Part shown: positions 44,326 through 57,720 of the stretch, one piece after another | How positions within the stretch are numbered: position 1 is the stretch's first letter | Layout: the number at the start of each line of letters is the position of its first letter | Assembly: GCA_026874595.1 (NCBI GenBank) | Contig: CM049313.1 | Coordinates: 44,542,659 to 44,606,658 of the forward strand | Length of the DNA stretch: 64,000 bases | Direction of reading: 5' to 3' | Source: Sipunculus nudus | Lineage: Eukaryota; Annelida; Sipuncula; Golfingiida; Sipunculidae | Translations under genes and position numbers: made by a program | The notes under the pieces: generated by a model | Told to the model about the DNA's origin: nothing | Databases searched by the model: none | The model's input: the letters and a program-made list of their open reading frames with translations, nothing else

Positions 44326-45564
44326 AATTATTGACAATGTTACATCTATCTAATACTTATAAAAGGAATTCAGTTCACGTTTGTTCGCAATGTTCTCTAA
44401 AACCGCGCTGTGTACAATATTGTGCCATACATCATTTTAAAGATTATTATCCCCGCTGTGACATAGGCGATATGAAAATAAATAATTTTTAATATACATA
44501 TAATTTTGAGTGATTTTTCCGTTTTTTATACCGAGCACAGCCGAACTGCCTTCGACAATCACCGGAATGCGTGCATCGTGGTCACTTAACCTCTAATACT
44601 AAGGACTATTGTTCATATGAATAACGCTTGCTTTCAATGAGGGATTTGACCCACGTGAGTGATCAGTAAAAGAGAAAAACACATGTTTCTCGCTTTATGT
44701 AATGGAGAGTTCAACCCAGAAGGATTAATGACACAACCTAATTTAAGGTTCCAATTTCAGGAACAGGCGTGGGGTGGGGTGGTGTCTGGGGTTTCAGGCC
44801 TCAAAATTTGTCTGATACGATGAAAAAAAAAACATTGCGGCGGTTGAAAATGAATACAGACCCTCTGCATGGAGTCCCGTTGGGTCCGCTTCTGATACTT
44901 ACGAGGTATGCATATTTCTGTTTCTTTCTTCAGGAACAGTTTCCTTGCAACGTACATTTAATAAATCTGCATGGGGTTCCTCATATCAACCTAATGTTTA
45001 TACGTCTACCGATAGAATCCAGTCAAATATCATCGAAAACCTGAATGCCCCCGCGTCTCATTCCGGTTCGCAATGTCAACACCATCACTGGCCAGGTCAT
45101 CAAGGTAAACATACCGGGGTATAAATTTCTTGCCACGAGGACAGCCCCACAAAATAAATGTTAAAAATATTGGAGCGACTGCAGGATCACTCGCACACTG
45201 TCTCCACCAGATTATGAGTTTATACGGACGGACGGTATGATGTTAAAGATTCAAGTAATTTAAAAGTAAGTGGCAAAATTAAGATACATAGAAACGTTTT
45301 CTGTTCACAGAAGTGTTGTGCCTCAGAGAGGTGCGTGAGTTATTCTGCAGTCGTGCTAAAATGTTTATACATATCTTATGGAGACAGTTTCCCACTGAAA
45401 ACCTATATTTTCTGTTAACTTTTAGAATAAAAAAATGAGCCAACATTTCACATCTCAGTTAATAAATCCCCCCAACCCCGGTAATAAGCCCGGTATACCG
45501 GGTCTATCAGCTAGTGTAATATATAGTGGATTATTTATCCATTGCCCTCTTGCTTCACACTCAC

Positions 45565-45686
45565 CATTGCCATTTTGTATATGAGGACGCTGTTCTTGTC
45601 TTGAGGATTGGCCGGTCGGAATCTGAGACACGTAAATTTGTGTAAATCACTGATGGCCAGATTCACCTTGGCTCTGTCTTTAGCAC
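45565..45686 (-). pseudogene. N-terminal astacin-domain exon of left locus
   Basis: Acceptor CACCATTTTAG and donor ATG|gtgagt bound 40 open codons (phase 1 in, 0 out): AKDRAKVNLAISDLHKFTCL, then RFRPANPQDKNSVLIYKMAM. The I-x-D-L-H-K-F-T-C-L-R-F stretch is typical of the first half of the astacin domain, including its conserved Cys. This exon is intact. I class it as pseudogene only because the next exon found in the same orientation (41573-41781) has a stop and the intervening Cys/Gly-rich exon is not found. Confidence 0.65.
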
Positions 45687-46204
45687 CTAAAATGGTGAGA
45701 TGGTCACCATGAAGTGATATATATATTCTGGAAATTTCGATGATTTAATGTATGTCTCTGGGCTAACGGGCATAAAAATTGCGTCAGTATACGCTTAGTG
45801 ACATTTTTTCCGTACTTTCATACGGCACTTTCAGTTACGTGTGGAAAAGGAACAATATAGTTTGTTACAAAAACATTCTTATTAGGGTGTTCTGGCGGAC
45901 TCGATATAAATAATAACATTTTTAGTGTGATAAACTAGAATGACAAGGAAACAAAAAAAAAATGAAATAGATTATGAATGGAGAAAAGATATTTGTGTAG
46001 CAATTTAGAATTCCCTTCTACCCACAAGGTTCACTGTGTCTTTTATTTCTACTGATCATAGAATGCATATAGGCCTATCACATGTAGGCCTAAGCTCCAG
46101 TCCATGTGCAGGTCTAAATATATCATCCATTCTTGATATGGGTACTGTTAAGGGTTTCTACTTTTCAGGTTAGGGTAGGGTTTGACGTTAAGACCCGCCT
46201 TGTA

Positions 46205-46427
46205 CATCTGTGCATTGGGCATTTCAGTCTGGACTTGGAAAGTATACGTCTTTTAACTTGCTTGAATGTCTCTGCAATAATCTTGAAAAAGGTTCACTCA
46301 TACTTGCATGTTTCCTCGACAACTCCAAGGCGTATGACTGCGTATGGCACGCAAGGCTCCTCGTAAAGTTGTTCCGCTTCGGTGTTGCCGGTAAGTTATG
46401 GTGGTGTCTTTTTAATATATATATATA

Positions 46428-46474
<47 letters not shown>

Positions 46475-46990
46475 TATGACATGTTCCGTGTTATCAACTT
46501 GTGTCACCAGCAAATTTCACCATTTCCTTTCCGGCGATCGGTTCGGCAAGGTGGGGTATTCTCACCGTGGTTGTATCTCTTGTACATGAATGATTTACTG
46601 GTACAGATACGTAACAGTGTGTTCGGTGCACGTCAAATATATACATGTCGGATCTCCAACCCAAGCAGAAGAGGTGGCCTTGATAATTATAAGATATAAA
46701 TATACATCTGAATGGGCTTTCCAGTATAATGTAACGAAAGTGCCGTTTTGTTATTTGGGGAGTCACGACACTCGTTTCGTGTAACCACAGAAAACTTATG
46801 TAGGAAAGTAGGCGGCGGAAAGATGGCATAGCTCGTAACTTTAAACATTTAGGAGTTCACATTGATTGTAATTTATCAGAACAGTTCAGTCAAGCATGTC
46901 TTAAAGGCTGAGGTTCTTAAATCCCTTAAGCATAAGAAAGGTATATGAACTTATTGGAATACCGCGTCTTCTATACTGACAGCATTTGGC
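46205..46990 (+). mobile_element. Decayed reverse-transcriptase fragment (non-LTR)
   Basis: The plus strand shows pieces in order: LILACFLDNSKAYDCVWHAR (RT block with F-x-D-x-S-K-A-Y-D), GVAGKLWWCLFN, then after an (AT)n expansion RSVRQGGVFSPWLYLLYMND and HVGSPTQAEEVALI. Further on, ARNFKHLGVHIDCNL is a typical post-RT motif. Frames shift between pieces and the YxDD core is changed to A-E-E. It is a dead internal fragment, with the microsatellite at 46420-46472 grown inside it. Confidence 0.75.
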
Positions 46991-47329
46991 CTAGAATTTA
47001 AAAGGTATCTGAGGAAAAAACAAGCGGACACGGGTTCGGGTACAGACTACATGATGTGTTCTGTTTTGGAGAGTCGCCCAAACAATGTAAATTTCGCTTG
47101 TAAGATGATAGACTGTTTACACTGCCAACGGTATTTTATTTTTCATTTTTTTTTTTCATATTTATTTTTTTAGTGGAGGTAAGCACCTCCTCCATTTTGT
47201 AAAGTTTACTTAACTGTAACTATGTACATATTTAGAGTTCAATGCTGGTTTTGGACTATGACAGGGGTTTATATATACCCGGTTATCCTGGTTTTGACTC
47301 GGCGCGATGTACCACTTCTGCGGGTTCTA

Positions 47330-47565
47330 GGTGTGTCATCCCTATGGCTTGGTCATAACACCGAGAAACCCCCGAAAGGCGCACTCGTTTGTGAGTGAAA
47401 CATGATTGTGTTGCACTGTCTCCCCATTAAGCCTGCAGAGCGCTCCTCCTGGGTAGGGGCCGACAGTGAAGAATCTTAACGCCCAGACTGAGATTCGAAC
47501 TAACGATCTCCGGCTTTGATTCCTGTGCATTATTCGTCCCCTGAGCCACAGAAGCTGGTCTGCCA
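47330..47565 (-). mobile_element. tRNA-derived SINE, family 2
   Basis: On the minus strand it begins CCAGCTTCTGTGGCTCAGGG, with A-box-like TGGCTCAGGGG, then GTTAGTTCGAATCTCAGTCT with a good B box. A body containing ACTCACAAACGAGTGCGCC and GGGGGTTTCTCGGTGTTATG is shared with 40040-40350. The order and spacing of the boxes fit a Pol III-transcribed SINE. Confidence 0.75.
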
Positions 47566-47599
47566 ACGATAACTTGACTGGTTGGTCGCAGTTGCTCTG

Positions 47600-48720
47600 C
47601 TCATGATTATTTATTGAATAAATATGCCATGAATGTCACATAGAGTTCATGTTTAAGTCAGTTGAAGTCTCAAACCTTCCCAAGGAGTCTGTATAAACAT
47701 CGTGATAGTGTTGGGGGAAAAATTAAAATCTTCAGAGCTATGTTAACAATACTGTACGTTGAAAACTCCCAACCGATGAGAAATATGAAGTTTAAGTCGG
47801 AATCTATAAATTAATTAATCTTCATTACATTAACCAGGCTCGGAAAACCCACAGTTTAAAAATACAACCATGTGGCGCACCTACCCGACTTTTTCGAGTA
47901 TATAAATCATGGATGTATATTGAATTTTAGAAAGGAGATCATCACACTGGCCGAGGTGAATATGTCTGCTGGGAATTCAAATAAACTTTACCCATAATTT
48001 CCACGTGCAGGAGTATGGAATTAATGGCGGAAGACACAAAATCCGCCGATTTTTTTTTTTGTATTAAGCGTACATTGATTTTTTTCCGATAATAAGGCCG
48101 AGAAGGATGGGTTGCGATCGCTGCCCCTACCCAAAAATTCGCAAATTGACAAGTCCAATGGCTCAAAAATAGCAGGTTGAGTAATATTCAGGAACCGCTT
48201 GGATAGAGTGTAAATTAACTCCTGAAAGAGTGGTGAGACCTCAAAAGAATGTAAGCAGTTAATTACCTAACAGAGGGGTTGATTTGCATGGACCCGGGCT
48301 TCCGGTATAATTAGAGGTTTGTACCCCGATGGCCGAAATAACGGACATTCCAGTCGGAAACAAGTATACACAAAGCTACATGTAAACGTGTGCAATGTTC
48401 ATTGTAAATATAGACATCATCATTAGTTGTGAGGTCAAATTAATTAAAGTATCATAAAATATAGCACCTTCAGGTCAGGAGGAGCCATTTATATGTTGAC
48501 AATCAGCAAGGAGTGATATGTCCATAAAATTAGTTGCTTTGTACGAAATGAATGCTTAATCTGATGACTGCATGGTTGCCAGGTTGAGGATTACCCATGA
48601 GGGCAATTACGATTTTATTTCTACATATAAGTACTAGTGGTAGTTTATTATTGAGGTGCAACATGTACATGTTTTTTCCGATTTAACATACATAGTAACA
48701 CATCCAGCTTGTAGGGCTTA
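47600..48720. other. No gene seen
   Basis: AT-rich DNA between the SINE and the 3' end of the LINE. No convincing exon or repeat structure. Confidence 0.45.
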
Positions 48721-48723
48721 TGA

Positions 48724-51700
48724 AGCACTATACTTTGAAAACAATTAAAACAAATTAAATATTAAGGCCCGGTTGTGAATAAGATTAACATGAAATAAAT
48801 AAACATCATGTTATATCAATTGAATAACACAACTTAAATATTAAGGTCCAATTGTGAATGATATTAACATACATTGAATATACATCATGATACTTCATAG
48901 TCGGTTAAAAAATGCTTCAGGTGCAAATCTTGCAATTAAGTTGACAACGTCGCCGTTTGACAAAGAAAACACCAATTTATCTTTACATGTCAAATTACTG
49001 AAATCAATATTTAGTACACGACTGACTTGTTCCTCAAATTCCTTTCTAATTAATCTGTGTTTATTACAATAGAAGAGAAAGTATTCCACCGTTTCTACTT
49101 GACCGGAATTACACGAGAGACATACTCGATCCTCCCGGACCAGACTTCGGTATCGGCCGGTTTCAATCCGTATTGGATATACCCCCATACGTGGCTTGGC
49201 TATTATTGCTGTTTTTCCTCGAGCACTTCATGTAATCATCAGGCCGAATGAATCCTTTATTTCTTTGTTAATATTTAAACGAGAAATTCCTGCTAAACTA
49301 TCCAGCCATTGTTCCACAAAAGAATCTGATAATCTACTCTCTACCAAAACACATAATTCCTTAGAGGTTAACCGAGACACATCCCTACTTATGTACATAT
49401 ATGTTTAAAATACCTTTGACCGAATGACACCAGCCCTTATGACCCTCAACACTTTTAAAGTAGTCTATATAAAACACCCTCCGTGTTATTCGATCTGATG
49501 GTAAACAACAAAGTCTGTGCCAGAGTTTCACACACTCCACCCTATGACGAATAAACGGAGGTATCCAACCAATGTCTCCATACATGGCCTTTACGGGAGT
49601 CACTTTACCTACACCAAGAAAAGTTCGTATTGCACGGTGTTGTATGGTATCACTGTTATCATATTTCTTCAAGCCCCATATTCCACTACAATAGTCCATA
49701 ACGGGACACGCAAGCGACTTATATATGGTACAGTACGTCTCATATTTTAACCCATGTAGGGCATGGAACCTTGTGGTCAAATATCCAAGCGCTCGTCCAC
49801 TGGATTTACACTATTCACTGAGAAACTAAAGTTAAGGGTCTCATCAAGTTCAAGGCCTAGATATCTATAGTAAGTAACATACGGAACAACATCAGCGCCA
49901 TAACTAAACGTAAACGAGCACCTTTCCTTCTAAGCGGGACGAAAATTTACCACGTTACTCTTCTGAAGGTTAACATTTAAACGCCATTTAGAGCACCATT
50001 TATACAAAAAATATACAGCATTTCTAGTAGTTCTTTAGGGCAGGCAGCTATTGAAGTTATATCATCAGCATACATCAATATACTTAATTTTTCGCTGTCA
50101 TCTAATCTTACTCCATATCCAGTATCTTTTATCTCCCTAGCTAGGTCGTTAATAAACAAAGTGAATAAAACAGGCGCAAGGATATCCCCCTGACGAATAC
50201 CATACTGAGTCTGAAAAGTTTCTGTGAAATAACCATTTACACGAACAGTAACCTTAGTGTGTTGATACATAGCCCTGAGAATCTTTAAAAATGGACCGTT
50301 TATACAAAGGCACATTAATTCATACCACAGCAAATCTCTTTGCACAGAACCAAATGCAAGGTAAAATTCGACAAAACATACAAATGTATTCTGTTTATCT
50401 CTTTTCCTGGAACGGATCATATATGTAAGACAATATATATGATCCATACAACTGCGATTTTTTTGTTAGCATTTTGTTCATCACATATCAAATTATAATG
50501 TTCAACAAAATTTTGTAATCGACAATATAAAATATTTGCAAATATTTTAGCTGATGCTGATATAAGGCTAATATCCCTAGTATTATTTGGAATCCTAGGA
50601 TCTTTTTCTTTCTTTGGAATTGGATTTAGTATGACTGTCACCCATTCATTAGGCACAATAGACGAATTAAATATATAACAAAATATACGATGTAGTAGAC
50701 CTGCTAGTCTTTGGCACTGCCACACTTCGGCAGGTATCCCATCCAAACCAAGGGCTTTACCCTGTTTTGCCTCAGTAAGGGCACGGAGTGTTTCATCAAT
50801 AGCTAAAGGAGCATTTAAATAATTATTTTCATTAAATATATCCAGATCTTTTCTGACAAACGCTTCTGCATTAGCAGCTTTAACAAATTCCAAAAATATA
50901 TCATCGAAATTACCTATCATATTGTTATAAGACTTCACCAGGTCTGTTTTCCATTTATTTAATACAACATGAATATCCTTAGACACACTGTTATTTTCAA
51001 GAAGAACCTCATTTGGTACCCTTTCATTACTTTTACTTTTCAGTCCCTACTTATTTACTTCATTCCAAAACCGTTTGGGGTCATTGACGTAATTCTCTAT
51101 CTGTAATTGTTGTTTTGCGCAAAACTCTCGCTCACATCTGCGGAACAGACAATCAAAAAGTTTCCTTTTCTGTTTGAATGCATGCCTTGGCCGACTCTTC
51201 GTATTAGCATCACCTCTATATCTACAATATTCGCGTTCAGCTTTACAGGCATCAACCCTTAGTCGCTGAAGATCATTATTCCAAAATGAACGCTTAATTT
51301 TTCGTTTTCTCCCGGATTTAATTGTTGAAAAACGGAATGGTATTTTCTGCATCATTTCATAATTTATACATCTAACAATATCTCCATATATTTTATTTAG
51401 TTCATACTGACATTTTTGCCGTGCACCCTCAACATGTGTGTCTACAGTTTCTGCATTTTCATGTTTATTTTGCAAGTTAAATAATTGCTCAATAAACATA
51501 CGCAAAGTACTTTGCTCTTGGGGTCCATCAAACAGATCACCAGGAATTTTTGTGAAATCAAATATTTTCCGCTCGATATAACCGGGCTCATGTACAGCAT
51601 CAATAGTTACATCGTTTTTCTTTAATATATCAAAGCTCGACAAAGAGATTTCGCAAACCAATACTGAATGATCAGACACTTTAGATGTTATTGCAGGGGG

Positions 51701-51872
51701 TAAGATAAATCAACCAATTAAATCTAACACTGTGTAAACTGAAAAATTACAAATATTAACCAAGAATTCATATTGTGCAATCATATAATCTACAACAGAA
51801 GCTCCACGCCATGATATACACGTAAAATTGTCGCTTGCTGGTGATTTCAAACACCTGCCATTCAGTATGCAC
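48724..51872 (-). mobile_element. 5'-truncated, inactivated LINE (APE endonuclease plus RT)
   Basis: On the minus strand, in order: the last part of an AP-type endonuclease (TCISWRGASVVDYMI; SDHSVLVCEI near 51660), a linker with KRFWNEV, and reverse transcriptase (GLDGIPAEVWQ; YGIRQGDILAPVLFTLFIND; MYADD near 50065). A post-RT region and a C-terminal Cys/His patch (CLSCNSGQVE...YFLFYCNKH) follow, with a stop at 48895. The frame is broken by stops and shifts, and the first RT catalytic Asp block reads FVEFYLAF. The 3' end has two copies of a TTCACAA...CCTTAATATTTAA unit of about 70 bases. The 5' end is missing, as in most LINE copies. Clade not assigned. Confidence 0.85.
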
Positions 51873-51879
51873 AGTATAA

Positions 51880-54800
51880 GTAGTGTTATATCTTAGTGTT
51901 ATATCTTAGAGATAAATCTTTTTCGACAGTTGAGCTGTCGCACGGCCCTTTGTCTCATTACCAGTGTGCACACCTGTAATCATCAGCATTATATTATTGG
52001 GACCGTTGGAAACAGCCTGCATGGGAGGCAATGATTGAAACATAACTTTGAATTAGAAGTGCATGAAACAAGTTTTTCGTGGGGGAAACATGATGAGCAC
52101 ACTGTTAAAATCTTTATTTTATCACATAGCTATTTTGTGTAGCAAACATGAAAGTTTTACAGTTTTCTTGTTTTGTTTTTTTTTTCATTAAAATCTCCGA
52201 ACATGATAAAATGCCAATATTTATTCACATATTTGTTTCATTTTAGGAGTTGTAGGTATTTTGTCTCAAAATTTTAAAAGATCAATCGAACAATATAATT
52301 CTGACGTTAAATAATACAGACACAAGTCAATAAAGGTTTTACCACAGTTTATATATAAGTATTAAAAAAAACTGTTGAAAACAAATAAATTCGTGAATGT
52401 CCTTCGATGCTTTTTAAATTTTTAATGAAAAAATTTGAAGAAATATATTCATAATTTTACAAAGGGTAAAATGTTAAAAAAGAACTAAATTATAACTATT
52501 ATCGCCTTTCAAGATTTAAGAAATTGACATTATATAAATAATAAATTATTTAATGTTTATTTTTTAAATATTTAGGTTTATTTCAAAACTTTTCAGCAAC
52601 AGATACGGACTCCTCTACGGTAGCGTCATATCGGCCCTCTGACGTCACGACCGGATTACTGGCGCCAGAGTGTCTTTACATCTAGATCTTAGGAACGCAT
52701 TATAAGGCCCCATGTGGATGCAACTATTTTCGTCATTTTTTTACAACGCCTCAGGGCCTAAAGGTACACTGTCAATTAACATAAACCAGACCAATCGTTA
52801 GCACTTTTTTTGTGTACTTTCTAATAACATCAAACATGAGCGAGAAAAGTTCCGTTTTAACGCAGCATATTGGTAAACCCCTCGGCATGTTTGTTGAATT
52901 TATGACCGCATGAACACAATCATGGCTCGCACGGGTTACGAGACGCAGGCAACTTGCAAGCGGTACAGGAAATAACCTGTTACCGTAAAGACGGGGTTTC
53001 AGTTTGGGTTGTGAGTTCACATGTATTCTCTTGTGTTAAATAATCACCTGTGATGGACAAAGAAAGATGGACAGGCAGAGAGAATAAGGAGGGACAGAGA
53101 AACAGACACAGGGGTGCACACATGGGTGCCTTATTTTTACATAATTCTATGACGCATGAACACAATCATTAATTGATTGTTGGTTGTTGAAAAATTGATT
53201 ATTAATATTATGGTGTGATCAATACACAGGGGAACGGACGACAAAAGGGTTTGATATAAGGAATAATGCTTGTTAAAGTATTTTCACTTATAGCGTTTCA
53301 GATTTTTTTGTGGGAGATGGAGTTGGGGTTATTAAGTATAACTGTGGTATAATTGTATGAGACTGTATGAGACTCTTCAAACAAAGTCCGCAGTCACAGG
53401 TCATATCCGTGTCAGTTCGGTAATTAGCATGTGTCGAACAATATCCGCGTTCATACCGCCCCCTGCAAGCAACATCCTGAATGGTAAGATCATGCTGGTA
53501 TTGCCCTGGCTAACAACCGGTCCTGATTTGTAATATTGACTTATGTTGACCACTTACTAGGGTGACAACTGAAATTATCATAATACATGTTGACTCCTGG
53601 TATGTCGGATAGCTTAAATTGCTGTTTACTGCTGACCAAGCGGGTAGTGCTCGATGGGTTCTCGTATATTATTTGATAGATGATCACCCAGAACGCTGAC
53701 AGGTATTTTTTTATACATATTAAATATAATATTATGTATTATTATATATGCGTGTGTTTATATAACCCTCCCTCAAACGGAATTATACGGTTCATTTAAT
53801 ATAAAACCCTTATATACATGGTCAGTAGAAAGTAATTGTCTACCTATAAACATAATTAACCTGCGTGAAACAAAGATTATTGTTTTCATTCGATCCTGTG
53901 TGTGTATGTCTGCGCCATATCTGGAGACGGTGTAACGGATATGATTGAAATTAATCATATAGGTTGGTATTGTGAAAATGTAAAGGAGATTTAATTTTGG
54001 TGAAAAATCCACGGGTAAAAAACCTCAGAATGAGTGTTTAATGGGTTTTTAAAGCACATATGCTTACACTAGGAGGTAGCATGTGACGATATAGCCATCT
54101 TTGGAATGCAAGTCATGACGTCACAGAGGACACTGACGTAACCCCACATGTCATTTCCCTGAAAGATGTGAGTAATAAACCAAGACCATCAAGGTGTGTG
54201 TGTGGGGGGGGGGATTGCTTGTTGTTCCTTATGTTTAAAGTCAAGGACAGCAATACTACGATGTCAAGGGTGTTTTAAAAAATATTTTCAGTTAAAAAGT
54301 TAACGCAGGTTTAATCAACATTCCATGGCACCAACTTTGAACACCATCTTCCGCCCAGGGTTTGCGGCCCCATATCGGACGCTTTTTTCAATTATGTAGA
54401 ACCACGATATTTGTTTGCCGTGATAAGTAATTACAAATACTGGTTTAACCATAACTATGAACATACAGCTATTATAAATACCACAGACCATGCATGGCTG
54501 CCTTCTCCAACGTGTCTGTTCACGTTTGCTCGTGTAAAGATATTTTAAAATGCAATGCAAATACTAGTAGCAATCAGCTTTTGTTGACACACCTGGTATA
54601 GTACAAGAAAGGAAATACAGTTGCGTGTAAAGATAATCATAATGACCTTTTTCTTGGCGGGTTGGGGGGGGGGGGGGGTTAGGTCTTCTTCGGATTCAGA
54701 GTTCTAGACTCTTTTAGTCGGTGTTACAAAGTACCTTTTATCCCCTCACTTTTTCTTCATATTTTCATCTATACCCGTCGGGTTATGAGTCCCATGATGA

Positions 54801-55010
54801 TATTGAGAGGATGTCTTGAATGCTTCCCCACATTATAGTATGCTGTTGAAAATGAAAGTGCTGAACATTGAACAAAAAAATTTTCGTAAAACCAAAATGT
54901 GTACTCTATGCTATTCGACGGACGTGAACAAAATCTGAATATTCTTGGAGGGGGGCTTTTTTCCTGTTTGTCAAGCGGGTTGGGCTCCTTTTTTCGTTGG
55001 GGGGTGGGGG
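51880..55010. other. No gene seen
   Basis: AT-rich DNA with TGACGTCA at 52640 and 54116, a 15-base repeat (GCATGAACACAATCAT at about 52909 and 53155) and a G-run at 54663-54679. No protein-like exons. Confidence 0.45.
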
Positions 55011-55015
55011 GCGTT

Positions 55016-55737
55016 CCCTGTGTCTTCCTTTCATTCTCGGGCAAACAGGACACACGGTAATCATGGAAACAAAGATAACTTGGAACCCAGAAATGTATCA
55101 CACAGTTCACATGGTCGAACACATTAAAAAAAACATTTTTCTATCTTATTGGTTTGTCGGTCTCTCTCTCTCTCATTCTCTCATTCTCTCTCGCCCTCTC
55201 CTTGGGACAGATACAGAGCACGAGTACTTTTGGATAGGACCTCATGCAGCATCATATATATGAACTGATATAATAAGCAGGGAGAAACATCAGCAGGCTG
55301 GAAATAGTTAATGGTCCGTAATACACAAAAGGACATTAAATGAATACGGGAAAATGGTTTGTCATTATCTTCCCTGTGTCTTCCTTTCATTCTCGGGCAA
55401 ACAGGACACACGGTAATCATGGAAACAAAGATAACTTGGAACCCAGAAATGTATCACACAGTTCACATGGTCGAACACATTAAAAAAAAACATTTTTCTA
55501 TCTTATTGGTTTGTCGGTCTCTCTCTCTCTCTCATTCTCTCATTCTCTCATTCTCTCTCGCCCTCTCCTTGGGACAGATACAGAGCACGAATACTTTTGG
55601 ATAGGACCTCATGCAGCATCATATATATGAACTGATATAATAAGCAGGGAGAAACATCAGCAGGCTGGAAATAGTTAATGGTCCGTAATACACAAAAGGA
55701 CATTAAATGAATACGGGAAAATGGTTTGTCATTATCT
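55016..55737. repeat. Recent tandem duplication, 356-bp period
   Basis: The segment from CCCTGTGTCTTCCTTTCATT to TGGTTTGTCATTATCTT occurs twice head to tail (about 55016-55371 and 55372-55737). The copies are practically identical except in their TC/CATTCTCT microsatellite, where the second has extra units. The near-identity implies a very recent event. No coding function is recognised. Confidence 0.95.
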
Positions 55738-55959
55738 TCTGAATTATAAAATTTCACACAGCACACAGAACAATTAAAACATAAAACTAATATATATACT
55801 GCATACCTTGTAAGGGAAGTAATCTGGATGTTCAATATTTCAAAGTAGTACTACTCTTATCTCTTGCATTTTGTTTACACTAAATACCAAATATAGTTAT
55901 TTTTTCATTTACAGTATGAATGTACAATTGACGTCATTGTTCTCGTGACATCATGTCAC

Positions 55960-56420
55960 AACAATGTGTTCAAAAACTTGTAAATTCGACCTTCACCTTC
56001 AAGGTCAAATAAGCCGAAATATAATTTTATGTGAACCCAATAATAGTTTAAGTATCGCATATTTTCCCCTTTTATTTGGTACACAAATTGTTTCATACAC
56101 ATTTTTGGATGGGTTGGAAATCTTGTGACCTTGACATTAGCAGAAGTATTGCTCATGGATTCTACGATTTCTTGTGAATGTGGTAATTTTTCAATCACTG
56201 CATACTCTTTCCTCAAATTTGAAACACGAAAATAAAACTATATTTTGAACGCTTTAACTTTTGAAAAATCCAAAACATTTTTATGCAATTTCATAGGTGT
56301 AATATTTCGATCTCACTGTCCATGACCTTCATCTTCAAGGTCAAATCAGTCGAAATAGACCTTGACAATCCTCTTTAAAGTCAAACCGCCAGAATATAGA
56401 TTCGTCTGAACAGTGAACAC
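55960..56420. repeat. Diverged repeats with TTCAAGGTCAAA cores
   Basis: CCTTCAAGGTCAAATAAGCCGAAATATA (about 55995) recurs in altered form near 56331 (CTTCAAGGTCAAATCAGTCG AAATAGAC) and again near 56378. This repeat type carries many nuclear-receptor half sites (TCAAGGTCA) and is non-coding. Confidence 0.5.
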
Positions 56421-57184
56421 TATAACTTTTGATCAAAGCAACTGAGCATTTTGTTCTGAAATTTGCCATTGTTTCTACCAAACACTGGTGACTTTGACTT
56501 GTATCATCAAGTTAAAATGTTTCAGAAATCTATGGGAAATTTTGTGAACCCCAAACTTTTGAGGTAGTTCATATTTTTTCCCCTCAAATTTTTGGATAGG
56601 AGGCCTATAGGGAAGGGAGACATATATCTGTGTTTGCAAGCAAAAACCAACTCATTCTAGTTGAAATATTAAAGTTTAAATATTTCACTTGATATCAGCA
56701 ATACAAACAAAGCGATACATGTATATAGCTATGTACTACATACAAACAAAGTCGGATAGTTACGTTTTCTTGTTATATATATATATATTGACATATTTTA
56801 TTCATAAATTTTCAAACTGAATATGCAGCAATTATGTAAGTCCTTGCAGTCAGTAAGTGTTATATCAATTATCAGATATTAATTTGGGGATAGGAAGAAT
56901 GAATTTTGATCTGATCCTTTTCCCCTTCCACGATCAAGATGATTTCCACAGCGGATATATGCACGTGATTTTCACTGCATTCCCTTGAGCAGCCTATATA
57001 GTACACCAATCATGGTTATTCCTGCACCTGTCAACGAAAACATATGGATCATAAAAACCTGATTTTAACGCCACATGTTAAACACCGAGGGTCTCATTAC
57101 CGGGTCCTATATTAAACCGATAAGCCTTCCTCAGCTCCGACAGGACGGGTAAACCTGTAGTCGTCATGAAAGCATAATTGCCCG

Positions 57185-57189
<5 letters not shown>

Positions 57190-57234
<45 letters not shown>

Positions 57235-57238
57235 ATAC
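57190..57238. repeat. (AT)n microsatellite
   Basis: AT tract with one TT interruption. Confidence 0.9.
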
Positions 57239-57645
57239 ATATAAATACATACATATAGTGAATCTCCTCTAAGCCGGAGACCCTGGGGACTTGAGGATTT
57301 GTCTGTATGAGTGAGTTGTCCTGTTTAGAGGACTTTGCGTAAATACTTCATTGAGTGTTATTGGTGTCTATTTTTTTTTGTACGCTTATTTTGAAATGTT
57401 TTACTTTATTCAATGGTATTCAAAGAAATTTAATATGCAATTTTAATTTATAAAATATTTTTAACAATAGAAGGAAAAAAAGAAAGACAAAACTTTCTTT
57501 CACTTTAAAATAATCATTTCGGCCTGGCACACGTATCTTGGCACTAATATTTAATCTCCGCAGCGGTAGCTCATGCCAAGTTGCATTAGGCATATTGAAA
57601 CTTGAGCCCTCTTCGTTGTGATCATAAGATATACAAACGAAGAAC

Positions 57646-57646
<1 letters not shown>

Positions 57647-57700
<54 letters not shown>

Positions 57701-57720
57701 GGTATATATATATATATATA
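57647..57720. repeat. (AT)n microsatellite at Tigger insertion point
   Basis: AT tract broken by ACCGG, ending directly at the CAGT terminus of the Tigger-like element. Confidence 0.9.

Noticed and set aside
45030-45140. Exon on either strand (plus-strand frame ending ATCAAG|gtaaac; minus-strand frame with YVYLDDLASDGVDIANRN)
   Set aside because: Both look mildly protein-like but neither has a matching acceptor, and the minus-strand peptide lacks the Gly/Cys pattern expected for the missing astacin exon.
55359-55835. Frames repeated in the 55-kb duplication
   Set aside because: They are duplicated because the DNA is duplicated; both pass through TC microsatellites and have no domain signature.
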